Source of the DNA: Bufo bufo | Taxonomy: Eukaryota; Chordata; Amphibia; Anura; Bufonidae | Length of the DNA stretch: 64,000 bases | Direction: 5' to 3' | NCBI RefSeq assembly: GCF_905171765.1 | Contig: NC_053392.1 | Coordinates: forward strand, 397,944,119 to 398,008,118 | In this document: positions 12,301-21,848 of the stretch, one piece after another | Position numbering within the stretch: position 1 is the first letter of the stretch | Layout: each line of letters begins with the position of its first letter | Program-made: the position numbers and the translations under genes | The notes under the pieces: model-generated | Told to the model about the DNA's origin: nothing | The model's database searches: none | The model's input: only the letters and a program-made list of their open reading frames with translations

Positions 12301-13163
12301 CACAAGATGGAGGGAGAGAGAGGGGGGTCGCCCACTGCATTAAGAGAGAAGAATTCAGACATAATCCGGGAGATTCTAGCTGCATTGGTAGGGTCGGAGA
12401 TCAATGTGTCATTAAGACGCCATATTCTCTCTCGTTTAGGAAGAGCTGTCATAGACACTCTGAGAAATACTGGGGCGTGATCAGAAAGCGTAATGTTCCC
12501 AATCCTCGTGTCTACCACCTGAGAAATATGGGGAGAGAATAAAAACAAGTGGTCCAACCTATGGAAGGATTTTTTAGCGTTTGAATAAAACGTATAATCC
12601 CTACCAGAGGGATGCATAGTGCGCCACACATCAATAACCCGCAACTTCTTCAGCGCAGTCTTCAGACGTCGCAGAAGTTTGTGGGACAACTCAGACCTCT
12701 GAGAGGACGAATCAAGGCCTGGCTCCATAGTCACATTAAAGTCACCTCCTAGTATAAGCATGCCCTCACTAAAAGCCTGTAATTGCTCAAGAGTCCGAAC
12801 GAGCCAGGGGATCTGTCCCCTATTAGGGGCATATAAATTAGCCAGGGTAACAGGTGCGTCAGCGATGTGCCCCTTAACGAATAAGCAGCGACCATCAGTG
12901 TCCGCAAGGACAGCGGAGTGTTTGAAGGGTAGGCGCTTGTGGACGGCCACGCTGACACCCCTGCTAGCCGAGGCAAAAGAGCTATGAAACCATTGTGGGA
13001 ATGCGTTTTGGGACAATTTCGGGATCTTCCCTGATTTAAAATGAGTTTCTTGGAGGAATACAACGGAGGCTTCATCTTTCAGTAACAAGGAGAGCACCTG
13101 AGACCGCTTACATGGCTCGTTCAGACCCTTGGCATTCAGTGAGGCAACTACAGCAGAGGCCAT
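9375..13163 (-). CDS. L1 ORF2: endonuclease and reverse transcriptase
   Basis: This protein nicks target DNA and primes reverse transcription of the element RNA from the nick. The chosen start is the ATG at 13163-13161 (MASAVVASLNAKGLNEP), giving 1262 residues, a normal L1 ORF2 length. The frame is open for a further 72 codons upstream, but that part is hydrophobic and unlike the family. The apurinic-type endonuclease shows FLQETHF near residue 36, GGDFNVT near 12745 and SDHAPV near 12475. The RT shows YRPISLLNADVK, STDAEKAFDRV, GMRQGCPLSPSLF and the catalytic FADD near 11045. The C-terminal part has a CWRC...HIWWHC zinc-knuckle-like motif near 9740. No stop or frameshift was seen. It could be translated after ORF1 by reinitiation (family knowledge). 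Confidence 0.95.
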   Translation of the reverse strand: MASAVVASLNAKGLNEPCKRSQVLSLLLKDEASVVFLQETHFKSGKIPKLSQNAFPQWFHSSFASASRGVSVAVHKRLPFKHSAVLADTDGRCLFVKGHIADAPVTLANLYAPNRGQIPWLVRTLEQLQAFSEGMLILGGDFNVTMEPGLDSSSQRSELSHKLLRRLKTALKKLRVIDVWRTMHPSGRDYTFYSNAKKSFHRLDHLFLFSPHISQVVDTRIGNITLSDHAPVFLRVSMTALPKRERIWRLNDTLISDPTNAARISRIMSEFFSLNAVGDPPLSPSILWETHRAVVRGELISLGSHVKKLLSKAVDDLLSRIASLELTHKQTQAQAVAAELAEARTGLKNLLNAKSAKLIFRSRFKAYAHGNKGNKLMSAMAKQRHADSFIPAILDAKGNKHKSTHDIAKAFSAFYADLYNLPTPDRPGSASIEQATDEFLSTLKLPSVSPLQASQLVAPVSREEIGKVLSSIPSGKSPGPDGLPISYYKTFKDVLTPHFQALCNFLLSGGSLPPQTLEAHITIIHKENKDPLHCGSYRPISLLNADVKWWAKILAQRIQLILPDLIDSEQVGFVRGRQGCENTIRLLHLMDWARSSSTPLALLSTDAEKAFDRVGWHYMSRALSRFGFPDSFISAIFTLYSAPSAKLKINGTLSPSFSISNGMRQGCPLSPSLFVIVMETLLCKIRQDPAVRGLTIDSRTHLTAAFADDLLIMISNPETSFPRLLSLFEEFGYVSNFKINYSKSMALNVTCPESVKEALQNTTPFHWATKDIVFLGVHVPAQAKDLFALNYAPLLSSVRKQLHSIRLPFISWCGKRNYLKNFIAPKFLYLLQVLPIWLPHSFFVDIRRVFSLFLWGRKPSRIAYSVLTRERRFGGFGLPDMRSYYVAFQLFRGLSLLNSTYSAPYVCLERSLLSTRMKRILWGLSPCSPGSSSLPLLWKGMFVEWAKQFKDRTLEFPIPGTPLSSLQFYVHPEAEKPSGIWPLLAEIPLSKIRSPDGSLDWSTVLNDPIVKKASFLQSFALQKEIKMIKLPPPTTSGTPSWLSKRLSDARRIPKPLSTIYKELLSASPPELHFLSSWERELSIHLTDPERAFVLTHSHGFSRCIKVQENSYKLLTRWYKSPEFLHRLNADFPSECWRCRKDVGSLSHIWWHCGKIKTFWTSIEALINEVCAKQVKLDPKLILLWCPNDSLSPCRSDLPTMLITAARLLIPLLWKDTEPPTVSMWRDKVDQIYRFEELAHWESCTRSRFLKIWSPWKTYRKFP

Positions 13164-13787
13164 AGTAAAGACAGAGGAGGCCAGTCGGCCCAGAGCAAGA
13201 GGACATCCAGTCTGGAAAGCAACGGACGGAGCAAGGAGAAGAGAGGGAGGAATGAGGAGGAAGGGAAAGTCAAAAGAAAAATAAAAGACATAACAAATGA
13301 GACAGTAACACAACCCAAATAACAAAGAATGTCTCCCCATGGACAGGGAGCGTGTGACCCCACCCAGCATCTGACACAATGGAGATCCTTTTTCATAGCG
13401 GCGGACAGCCGGGATCTATCAGAGGGGGGCTCCTGTGGGGCCACCGGGGGTAATAAGGAAGGGGGTGAGGGAGAGGACATAATCAGTAACATAACTGACA
13501 ACAGTCCAGACATATAACCCCTGCATAACTAACAGTGCATTCAGTGCTCTAATGCACAGCTCGTAACCTGCATCTCATGCAGGCAAGGTAGTAATGCATA
13601 GGGTCAGGCCCAAAACCCATGAGAACGGGGCAGTGGGCCAAGACCTAAAATAAGTCCAAAACCAATGGACAAACGATGAAAATTTAGCTCAGACAGAGTT
13701 CCTACGTCCTGGGACCCAGCAAAGTCACAGAACATTGAACTCAGTGAAGAGTGAACAAAAGCGCCTTCAGCGCCTCCCGGAACAGAG
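13164..13787. other. L1 inter-ORF spacer
   Basis: The 624 bp between the ORF1 stop and the ORF2 ATG is long for an L1. The ORF2 frame stays open upstream to about 13379 without an obvious family domain. No other open frame of note was found. Confidence 0.6.
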
Positions 13788-14846
13788 TCAGGTAACAGGT
13801 GCTTGCGACCGGCCTGTTCCTTGTTTCCCAGCTCTGGAAGGTGAAACTTGCTGCCACGAATCTACACCCGGAGGGGTAGGCAGGGGATCCCCTTGATCAG
13901 CCGGCATCCACGAGGGAACTGTGATGGGTTCAATCCCAAGAGGGCCCCAAATAGCTTTCAGGTCACCCGGGGTCCGCACCGTATACTGCCTCCCGTTTTT
14001 CAAGATGGCCAGACCGAAGGGATAGAGCCATCGGAATGGCGTAGCTGTGGCTTTAAGGGCCTCTAGGAGCGGCTTCACGATGCGCCTCTTGACTAAGGTG
14101 GAGGGGGCCAGGTCCTGGAAGAAAAGGACTGGGGTCTCACCGTACATGATGCGGTCGGCCTCCCTTCCCGCCTTGAGCAGTGCAGCAGTGTCCTTGTAGC
14201 TTAATATGCCACAAACAACATCCCGCGGCAGCTCACCAGGTTTTGGCTTGGGCCTTAAGGCCCTGTGGATGCGCTCGATCACAATCGGAGCTGCTCTCTC
14301 AGCTCCCAGCAGGGAGAAAATTTCACATGCAACTGAATGAAGCGCGTCAATCGCAATATTTTCGGGTAGGCCGCGGATGCGAATATTTCGCCGCCGGCTC
14401 CGGTTCTCCTGATCCTCTATGCGCATCAGCGCGTCGTTTAGCAAGTCTCTGTGGGTTTGCAGGGCTGCACGGGTCTTACCCTCATGCACCAGGATGGCTT
14501 CCTGTGCTAGCTCCAGGGACTCCACACGATTCCAAATTTTCCGCAGGTCTCCTTTTATCTCCTCCAAGTCCTTTTTAAGAGGTGCAAGAGCAGATTCCAG
14601 AATGTCCCTGAGATCTGCTTTGGAGAGTGAGGAGCTCTTTCGCAGTGGTCTGCAATCTGATACATCAGAAGTGCTTCCTGCCTCAGAGCCTTCCTCTGCT
14701 TCAGGGAGCTGCCGCGCCCTCCTGGTTGTTTCAGCAGCAGGAGTCCTGGACTGTTTCTTAAGGTATTTATCCATCTCCGGTTGCCTGAAACGGGCCCCTG
14801 TCGGCTCTGGAGTCTCAGGGTGTCGATCCTTGCCTGGTTTCCCCAT
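13788..14846 (-). CDS. L1 ORF1: RNA-binding chaperone
   Basis: ORF1p coats L1 RNA to form the ribonucleoprotein needed for retrotransposition. The ATG at 14846-14844 (MGKPGKDRHPE) gives 352 residues; an earlier GTG in frame is not needed. The N-terminus is charged. A heptad-rich coiled coil follows at about residues 85-145 (ALAPLKKDLEEIKGDLRKI), then an RRM-like core beginning RRRNIRIRGLPE, then the C-terminal domain with VIERIHRALRP and RDVVCGILSYKD. This is the standard L1 ORF1 order (transposase_22 type). The frame is uninterrupted. A zinc knuckle, as in Tx1-like ORF1, is not seen. Confidence 0.92.
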   Translation of the reverse strand: MGKPGKDRHPETPEPTGARFRQPEMDKYLKKQSRTPAAETTRRARQLPEAEEGSEAGSTSDVSDCRPLRKSSSLSKADLRDILESALAPLKKDLEEIKGDLRKIWNRVESLELAQEAILVHEGKTRAALQTHRDLLNDALMRIEDQENRSRRRNIRIRGLPENIAIDALHSVACEIFSLLGAERAAPIVIERIHRALRPKPKPGELPRDVVCGILSYKDTAALLKAGREADRIMYGETPVLFFQDLAPSTLVKRRIVKPLLEALKATATPFRWLYPFGLAILKNGRQYTVRTPGDLKAIWGPLGIEPITVPSWMPADQGDPLPTPPGVDSWQQVSPSRAGKQGTGRSQAPVT

Positions 14847-14947
14847 TGGCACCGAGTAAATAGCTAATAAAAGGGGCTATAATAGCTGCCAGGGAGAGGA
14901 GCTCAGGAACAAGCAACCATTCAGCTCCAAGGTCAGGCTCCGCCCCC

Positions 14948-14969
14948 AGCATGGCTGGATCTTAACCAA
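14948..14969. repeat. L1 target-site duplication, right copy
   Basis: Identical to 9093-9114. After it the Tc1 terminal repeat resumes with GTAGAGCTTCAACATGC, which is also found in the complementary Tc1 end near 16330. Confidence 0.93.
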
Positions 14970-15156
14970 GTAGAGCTTCAACATGCAACAAGAAGAAATG
15001 GGAGTGAGACAAAACATTTTTGGAGCATTCAATTTAATGAAAACAACGAATAAACTGAAACAGGCTGTTTTTCAGCTGATCAAAAGCTTAGGACCACACT
15101 TCCAAAAAAAAAAACTAAACCCCCCCAAAACAGAAATCCAACTTCCAAACATGAAC

Positions 15157-16152
15157 TCAGTAATGAGTAGCTCCGCCGTTATTGTTTGACGCTTCAAAAA
15201 TTTGTTTCGGCATGCTTGATGCAAGCGTTTCCATGAGGTGAGTGGGAACATTTCTCCAAGTGGTGAAGACGGCCACACGAAGGCCATCTACTGTCTGGAA
15301 CTCTTGTCCATTTTTGTAAACTTTCCTTGCCAACCATCCCCAAAGGTTCTCAATTGGATTTAGATCAGGGGAACACGCAGGATGGGCCAAAAGAGTGATG
15401 TTATTCTCCTGGAAGAAGTCCCTTGTCCTGCGGGCATTGTGTACTGTAGCGCTGTCCTGTTGAAAAACCCAGTCGTTACCACACAGACAAGGATCCTCAG
15501 TCATGAGGAATGCTCTCTGCAACATCTGGTCATAGCCAGCGGACGTTTGACGCCCCTGCACTTCCTGAAGCTCCATTGTTCCACTGAAGGAAAAAGCACC
15601 CCAGACCATTATGGCGCCCCCTCCACTGTGGTGCTTTGAAAACATCTCAGGTGGGATCTACTTGTCATGCCAGTAACGTTGGAAACCATCAGGACCATCA
15701 AGGTTAAATTTTTTCTCATCAGAGAATAAAACTTTCTTCCACCTTTGAATGTCCCATGTTTGGTGCTTTCTTGCAAAGTCCAAACGAGCAGTTCTGTGGC
15801 GTTCAAGGAGACAAGGTCTTTGAAGACGTTTTTTGTTTTTGAAGCCCTTCAGTCTCAGATGCCATCTGATGGTTATGGGGCTGCAGTCATCACAGGCCTT
15901 AATTTGGGTCGAGGATCGTCCAGTGTCTTGACGGACAGCCAATTGGATCCTCCGGCTCAGTGCTGATGAAATTTTTTGGGGTCTTCCACTTGACTTTTTT
16001 GTTCCATAACCCTCAGGATCATTTAAGAAATTCCAAATGACTGTCTTACTGCGTCCCACCTCAGCAGCGATGGCGCGCTGTGAGAAACCCTGCTTATGCT
16101 GTTCAACAACCCGACCACGTTCAAAGGGGGAGAGTTTTTTTGCCTTTGCCAT
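15157..16152 (-). pseudogene. Tc1-like DD34E transposase with one in-frame stop
   Basis: The transposase of Tc1 copy 2. It starts with the ATG at 16152 ([18 protein letters not shown]). The helix-turn-helix part has [19 protein letters not shown], followed by the GRPQK hook. The catalytic residues are in FSDEKKF (near 15715), QQDSATVH (near 15455) and NPIENLW (near 15350), again DD34E. The frame is open for about 331 codons except for one TAG at 15658-15660, after WHDK and before [11 protein letters not shown]. Both halves are in the same frame and no other lesion was seen, so a single nonsense change separates it from a complete protein. Confidence 0.92.
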
Positions 16153-16416
16153 CACAACGTGTGACTACCTGACAGAAAATGACAATGAATCCACATCTTT
16201 GCACAGATTTGGCCTTTTAAAGGCATCTGGTCCTAAAATTTGGATCAGCTGAAAAAAACCTGTTTAATCATTATTTTCAATTAATTGAATGCTCAAAAAA
16301 TGTTTTGTCTCACTCTCATTTCTTCTTGTTGCATGTTGAAGCTCTACTTGGAACCTTGTTAAGATCTGATTTTTTGCCATTTTTCAAGTGGTCTTAAACT
16401 TTTGATCAGGACCGTA

Positions 16417-16534
16417 TGAACTGCAACCAAATTATAAAGGGAGAGTTCATTAATCATCCCAGGAAGGGATATATAATTCCCATGCGCCATTATACTACAA
16501 ACATGACCAAAAATGTTGTCTACGGTCTGAGATG
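16417..16534 (+). pseudogene. Penelope linker segment
   Basis: Continues the Penelope frame after the Tc1: MNCNQIIKGEFINHPRKG, then MTKNVVYGLR. Together with CLSC before the Tc1 it forms a C-x2-C-x2-C-like cluster, as in the zinc-binding linker between RT and endonuclease in this family. NVVYGLR starts the GIY-type strand. The last 14 bases form the target duplication of the fold-back insertion. Confidence 0.78.
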
Positions 16535-17868
16535 AAATAAAGTATTAATGAGCAGGCACTCTATTTATAGGCTCATGGGAGGCAATTTTATTAAATAAAT
16601 GTTAAAATAGAGTTCAAAATAACGAATATTAGGTATAAATAATTCATATAAATAATTTCTAGCAGCAATATCAATATATAAGACAATTCATAAATAACTG
16701 CAATATCAATTGATGAATACGATTGGAGGATAGCAGCAACGTAAGCAGCAAATGGTAATAAATAGAATAAAAGCAGGAGTAACCTTTAAAATGGAATTGG
16801 TGGCAATAGTTCAATGTATCAATAGTTCAATGTAATAGTTCCCATGTAGTATACTCCACTATTTGTTCGAGGAAAAAATAGCCATACAGTGTAGCAACAA
16901 TGTTCTTAGTTGTGGCTATTTATCAGTATGCCGCTATTTGCGTGACCACTGAGGAAGGAGCGAGTTGAGCTCCGAAACATGTTTGGGTGAACAAGCATAT
17001 GAAGACTACAACTACACTACTGGAGCGCTTCAAGAAGAATTGAATTTAAAGACACTCACGAATATCTATAAAGCGGAACCCCGGCAGCTGGAACAAAGAA
17101 ATGATAAGGCGATCCAAACACTGAAGGGGCGTTGCAAACATTAAACAGAGATGCCGCCATAACATGTGGCACGCCGACTTTTTAAGCAAGCTGTGACCGG
17201 AGGGCCCGAACCATAAAGGTCAGTCTGTTCTCAGAACAAGAGCGGGACGCCGCACCTGTTAACAGCTGAATCGTGAGTACAAAATCTAAATGTGCACAAC
17301 AAAACGGGAATATATTTGAATATCTTCTTTGTATAAGAAGAAAAAAGGAAAAAAGAAAAGAGACATCCAGTGATTAACTATAAATCACGCAAATAGCGGC
17401 ATACTGATAAATAGCCACAACTAAGAACATTGTTGCTACACTGTATGGCTATTTTTTCCTCGAACAAATAGTGGAGTATACTACATGGGAACTATTACAT
17501 TGAACTATTGCCACCAATTCCATTTTAAAGGTTACTCCTGCTTTTATTCTATTTATTACCATTTGCTGCTTACGTTGCTGCTATCCTCCAATCGTATTCA
17601 TCAATTGATATTGCTGTTATTTATGAATTGTCTTATATATTGATATTGCTGCTAGAAATTATTTATATGAATTATTTATACCTAATATTCGTTATTTTGA
17701 ACTCTATTTTAACATTTATTTAATAAAATTGCCTCCCATGAGCCTATAAATAGAGTGCCTGCTCATTAATACTTTATTTTAAACTTATTTATATACTGAC
17801 AAGGGTGAGTCAAATTGAGCAAGAGCACCTTCTCCAGAAAACCAGTGGAGAGCCGCCTCTGTCTATTA
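16535..17868. mobile_element. Fold-back insertion with 14-bp target duplication
   Basis: A 1334-bp insertion inside the Penelope endonuclease. The 14-bp target TACGGTCTGAGATG occurs at 16521-16534 and 17869-17882. Two arms of about 390 bp (about 16535-16944 and 17385-17777) are inverted repeats of each other, starting AAATAAAGTATTAATGAGCA on the left. The left arm has an extra short duplication, TCAATAGTTCAATGTA. The middle has CACTGAGGAAGGAGCGAG followed by GAGCTCCGAAACATG, the style of hairpin found in Penelope terminal repeats, so it may derive from a related element (inference). About 90 bp on the right side lies outside the arms. No coding capacity. Confidence 0.8.
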
Positions 17869-17882
17869 TACGGTCTGAGATG

Positions 17883-18221
17883 CCCTTGCAGCATGTGGTA
17901 TATAGGACAAAGTAAAAGAGAAATACGTACAAGACTCATAGAACATAAATCCAACATAAAAAGATATGTGGAATCTACTGATAGCAAAAAAAGAGAAAAA
18001 TAAATAAATACCAAGAAACTACATTGTTGCAACATTGTTACGAAAGGAAACATAAATGGAATAAAATAAAATGGGTAATACTAGAATACATTAAACCTGG
18101 ATTTACTCCAGAAAATAATAAGAATAAATTGCTGCACCATGAAACTAGATGGATTACAAAAATGGAAACATTAAAACCAAAAGGGTTGAATGACATCTGT
18201 AATTTTAAAGTATTTTTGTGA
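17883..18221 (+). pseudogene. Penelope GIY-YIG endonuclease end
   Basis: The endonuclease domain would cut target DNA for integration. CPCSMWYIGQSKREIRTRL holds the YIG strand and the following catalytic Arg, then IEHKSNIKR. After one stop (near 18001) and a frame change, the C-terminus reads YERKHKWNKIKWVILEY, then WITKMETLKPKGLN, ending at 18221. This end is typical of Penelope proteins, where an LxTLxPxGLN motif closes the domain. Confidence 0.82.
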
Positions 18222-18589
18222 AATGTCAATTTGTAACCAAATTAATGTTTTTAGACACGAATTGAGATTTGAAACAGACTACGCCCATGCCCTAGAATAT
18301 TTAAGGCTGTTGGTTACACCTGATCTTCACGCATGAGTAAGGGGGCGTGACCCCCTAAACGTCGCGCTTGAATGTGGTTTACAACTCGGCAAACTCTGAA
18401 CAAGTGGGCCTGAGAGCCAAGCAACACTTTTTAATCGTGAAAAATAAAGTAAAGAAAGGACCAAGAGGTCTTCTGAAGCGTGAGTAGTATCCTTCTCATC
18501 TAACAACAAATATTCAAAATGTTATATGGCTGAATTGCATATGAAGTCTGAGTATCTGAGTCAAAGTGAGACTCTTAGTCAGCCAGAAG

Positions 18590-19040
18590 TGTAAAATACA
18601 AGGGAGTGCCCTGATTGATTATAGGGCTTATTACTGGCACATGATGGGGGGGCTCTTATTACTGGCACACGATGGGGGCTGGGCTCTTATTACTGGCACA
18701 CAATGGGGGGCTCTTGTTACTGGCACGTGATTGGGGGCACTTATTACTGGCACCTTATTGGTGGGCACTATAGGGGCATCTACTAAGGCCACAAAGAAGT
18801 GGTATTTTATATGGGGGGGATCTGTACAGTAGCATTTTATACTGGTACATTATGGGGGGCACTAGGAGGAGGGGGGGAGAGGAGCACCATGGGGGCATTT
18901 ACTGGGGCACTATATAGGGGTATTTTATACTGGCACATTATGGGGCACTATGGGGACATTAGCTCAACTGGGGGCATTACAACGGGGTATTGGAGAATTA
19001 TTTCTACTGGGTGGGCATTATGGTGGGCTTTATTACTCCC
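18590..19040. repeat. Degenerate minisatellite-like block
   Basis: Imperfect repetition of TTATTACTGGCACATGATGG and later GGGGCACTATGGGG-type words, G-rich on plus. No fixed period is maintained. It resembles 8000-8250 on the other side of the nested block. Confidence 0.55.
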
Positions 19041-19409
19041 CCATGGTATGAGCCCTCTAGTAGCAGCACCAGCCTCTCCCTGCTCTGCTATCCCTCTGCC
19101 CCTTCTCCAAATCCTTATTATGAAATCTTTCTCATTTGGATAAAACACATCAGCTCTGCCGAGCCCCCCAGCCAAGTGTGGAAGTGGTGGCCGATATCCT
19201 CAAGGGCCAAGCCAAGTAATTGTAAGTTTTCATATGAAATATGTTTATGTTATACACATATAGCATACACTGTGCCACACAATATACAGTATACCTCTAC
19301 ACTGTGTAGTCTGTTCTATAAGCACCATTGTTTTATCGGGGCAGACAGAAAATAATCTGGAAGTGCCCCTCCCGAGACCAGGCTCTAGATCCGCCACTGG
19401 TCTGGACCA
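19041..19409. other. Intergenic stretch, nothing recognised
   Basis: CT-rich to AT-rich sequence without terminal repeats or a convincing coding frame. Confidence 0.4.
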
Positions 19410-19780
19410 CTCACAGGAGTGTACATTTCTTCTAAACTGTAATCCGTATCCTCTGACCTGCAGAAATCAGCGCTCACTCGGTAACAAGTAACAGGCAGTG
19501 CCTGTAGGCTGTATCCTGGCCCTATTACCGAAGCTAGCTGAGTGGTGTAAGGTTAAGGTACTAGTAGAGATGAGCGCCCGCTGAATCCTGATTTAAAGTT
19601 ACTGCAGGATATGGATTACGGTTTAGAAATGTCAAATGTACACTCATGTGAGCGGCGAGGAGGGAGATCTGTAGATGACACTGTTATGGAGGGGGATCTG
19701 TGGATGACACATATAAGATGCTACATACGGAAAGTGTCCTCCACAGATCCCCATCCATAACAGTGTCATCCACAGGCAAC
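19410..19780. repeat. Two adjacent inverted repeats
   Basis: At 19410-19655, about 80-bp arms answer each other (GAGTGTACATTTCTTCTAAA against TTTAGAAATGTCAAATGTAC). At 19660-19775, AGATGACACTGTTATGGA answers CATAACAGTGTCATCCAC. Both look like fossil palindromic MITEs. Confidence 0.5.
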
Positions 19781-19994
19781 TAGAACATGTTGAAATCTGA
19801 GTGATTGTTTTTTGTTTTAAAACAGACAGCAGGACTTTTCTTCCCTGTTGCGGTTTTAGGTATTGGGTAAAGTATTGCAGCATTTCTAAGCATACTTGTG
19901 TAAATGTATCGTTGTTATAGCTGCTCCTCGTACTTTTGTCCTGGCCCCCAGTGTGCCCCCCCAAAATTTGAAGGCTAGAGACGCCACTGTCTTA

Positions 19995-20301
19995 GGCCTC
20001 ATGCACACGGCCGTGTTCCGCGGCCGAGAGCGGTCCGTGGTAACACAGCCTGGATTTCGGTTGAGAGCAGGAGTGCATGGCGTCACTGGTTGCTATGATG
20101 CCGTGAGCTTCATGCCGCCGCTGCTGTACAGTGATACACTCCCATGATCTATACGAGTGTATTACTGTAGTGCAGCGGCGGCATGAAGCGCACGCTGTCA
20201 TAGCAACCAATGACGCCGTGCGCTCCTGCTGTCAGCAGGAATCCAGGCCGGCATACCACAGACCGTTCACGGCCTCGGAACACGGCCGTGTGCATGAGGC
20301 T
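19995..20301. repeat. Palindromic MITE with TTA duplication
   Basis: The ends GGCCTCATGCACACGGCCGT and ACGGCCGTGTGCATGAGGC are complementary, with TTA at 19992-19994 and 20302-20304. A second inverted repeat lies in the middle (TTCATGCCGCCGCTGC against GCAGCGGCGGCATGAA). It sits 14 bp before the start codon of the Harbinger MADF gene, so it probably landed in that gene's 5' leader. Confidence 0.75.
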
Positions 20302-21848
20302 TTAGACAGCGAGACATGGACGAGGAAGATAGCCTATTTGTCCCAATCATAAATTGTGAGCTGCTAACACAGCTAGTAGAAGCCAGGCCAGGTTTATGGG
20401 ACCAATAAGACCCCAAACACTCGGACCACACCACTCGTCTCCAATGGCAAGAGATTTATGCCAATGTAGTACCCACATTAAAAGATTTGAGCCATCAGGC
20501 TCAAATGCATTATGGTACATTTATTTCCTTCTATTTTTTATTTTTGAAGTTCCATCATTAGGATATAGAAATAGTATTGTACAGTGATGTTTCACGTGGG
20601 AAGAACATTGATATGCCAATGTGTATTCTCTTGTTGGACATGTTGGTTCCAAAACCTGATATTGCTTCCAGGGCAAAAAAAATCTAAAATACAGTGATCT
20701 ACAGTGCAGTCATTTATACAAGCAGGGGTAGCACTATCGGTGCAATCCTATGTTGACAGAAAATAATATATACAGCAGTATTACACAGTTAGGTTACAGG
20801 TATTATAATATATTGAACTTAAAATTGTGAAACTTTATTTTCAGCTGATATATCAACACGCTGGAGGTCAATACATGATCAGTTTATGCGTGACCTCAAT
20901 TGTGAACGAACAGCGCCAAGTGGTTCTAGGGCTTCTAGTCGAAAACCATACTAATATGGACCCCATTTCCAATTTCTTCAACATTGTTTTCAGCAGCACA
21001 CGTGAGTAACAGGTCATAAGTGGAAGCAATATTAAATAATTACTAATGAGATTATAGAATTTTTTTATTTATATTTTTTAGGACTCATTCAAGCACCCTC
21101 CCTCCCGAAGCAGAACTTGTTGAACATGATGTTTCAACTGAACAACTGTCTGGACCATCTACCGATCAAAATTCTGTACCGTCTCAGTCACAGGATTCTG
21201 CTCTGGAGTCTCACGGTCGTCAAACGGAAACATGTGCTCAGATTGATGATACTTGACAGTTCATTTCTTCTTCCTTTGATAGAGATTTAACTAGGCCAAG
21301 ACCAGTTCGGTGACAACATAGAGTCTTTGAGGATCTCGCACAAATCTTTAGAGATTGTTTATTAAAATTAGAGGAACAGCAAACTCGGTATAAGCAAGAG
21401 TTAACTACCATGATTCGGCAGATCGAGGTTGTTGGCCGTCCAGAACCTCTTAACCCTAAGGCTACTTTCACACTCGCGTTTTGTGGGGATCCGTCTTGTA
21501 AATGCACAGACGGATCCGCACGAATAATACAAACGCTTGTATCCGTTAATAACGGATCCGTTTGCATTATTCATAAAAAAAAAAAAAGTCTAAGTCAAAA
21601 CGGATCCGTCTTGACTTACATTGAAAGTCAATGGGGGACGGATCCATTTTCAATTGCATAATATTGTGTCAGTGAAAACGGATCCGTCCCCATTGACTTA
21701 CATTGTAAGTCTAGACGGATCCGTTAGGCTCCGCATAGTCAGACGGTCACCAAAACGCTGCAAGCTAAAAAAACGTAAGGGACACCAAACGCAGCCAAAT
21801 TTATGCATTCTGAACGGATCCTTATCCATTCAGAATGCATTGGGGCTA

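Larger units (their letters stand above)
9115..14947 (-). mobile_element. Full-length L1-type LINE with two open ORFs
   Basis: A 5.83-kb L1 on the minus strand, inserted in the left inverted repeat of Tc1 copy 2. Its 22-bp target duplication (starting AGCATGGCTGGATC) is at 9093-9114 and 14948-14969. The 5' end on the sense strand begins with a GGGGGCGGAGCC run, about 100 nt before ORF1. The 3' end has no long poly(A), only a short A/T-rich tail. ORF1 (13788-14846) and ORF2 (9375-13163) are both uninterrupted. Intact ends, both ORFs and an apparently perfect duplication suggest a young insertion that could still be competent (inference). Confidence 0.95.
9040..16414 (-). mobile_element. Tc1-like transposon copy 2, carrying an L1
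   Basis: Tc1-type element inserted in the Penelope-type sequence. The left end is CAGTCCTGATCAAAAGTCTA at 9040; the right end is its complement ending CGGTCCTGATCAAAAG-type at 16414. TA flanks both sides (9038-9039 and 16415-16416). The inverted repeats are long, about 200 bp each once the L1 is removed. Without the L1 (9115-14947 plus one duplication) the element is about 1.5 kb. The transposase gene lies on the minus strand at 15157-16152. Confidence 0.93.
8266..18505 (+). mobile_element. Penelope-type retroelement, 5'-truncated and split by insertions
   Basis: A Penelope-like element on the plus strand, recognised from the end of its reverse transcriptase through the zinc-binding linker to the GIY-YIG endonuclease. 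It starts mid-RT near 8277 and ends in a 3' region with the GC-rich GGGGGCGTGACCCCC hairpin near 18340. It is interrupted by a Tc1 (9040-16414) and by a fold-back insertion (16535-17868). With both removed, the reading path is continuous: CLSC before the Tc1 joins to MNCNQ after it, and NVVYGLR joins to CPCSMWYIG across the fold-back. About 1.5 kb of Penelope-derived sequence remains, with several internal stops. Confidence 0.85.

Noticed and set aside
9447..13075. Plus-strand frames of 60-120 codons across the L1
   Set aside because: Antisense shadows of ORF2 without domains.
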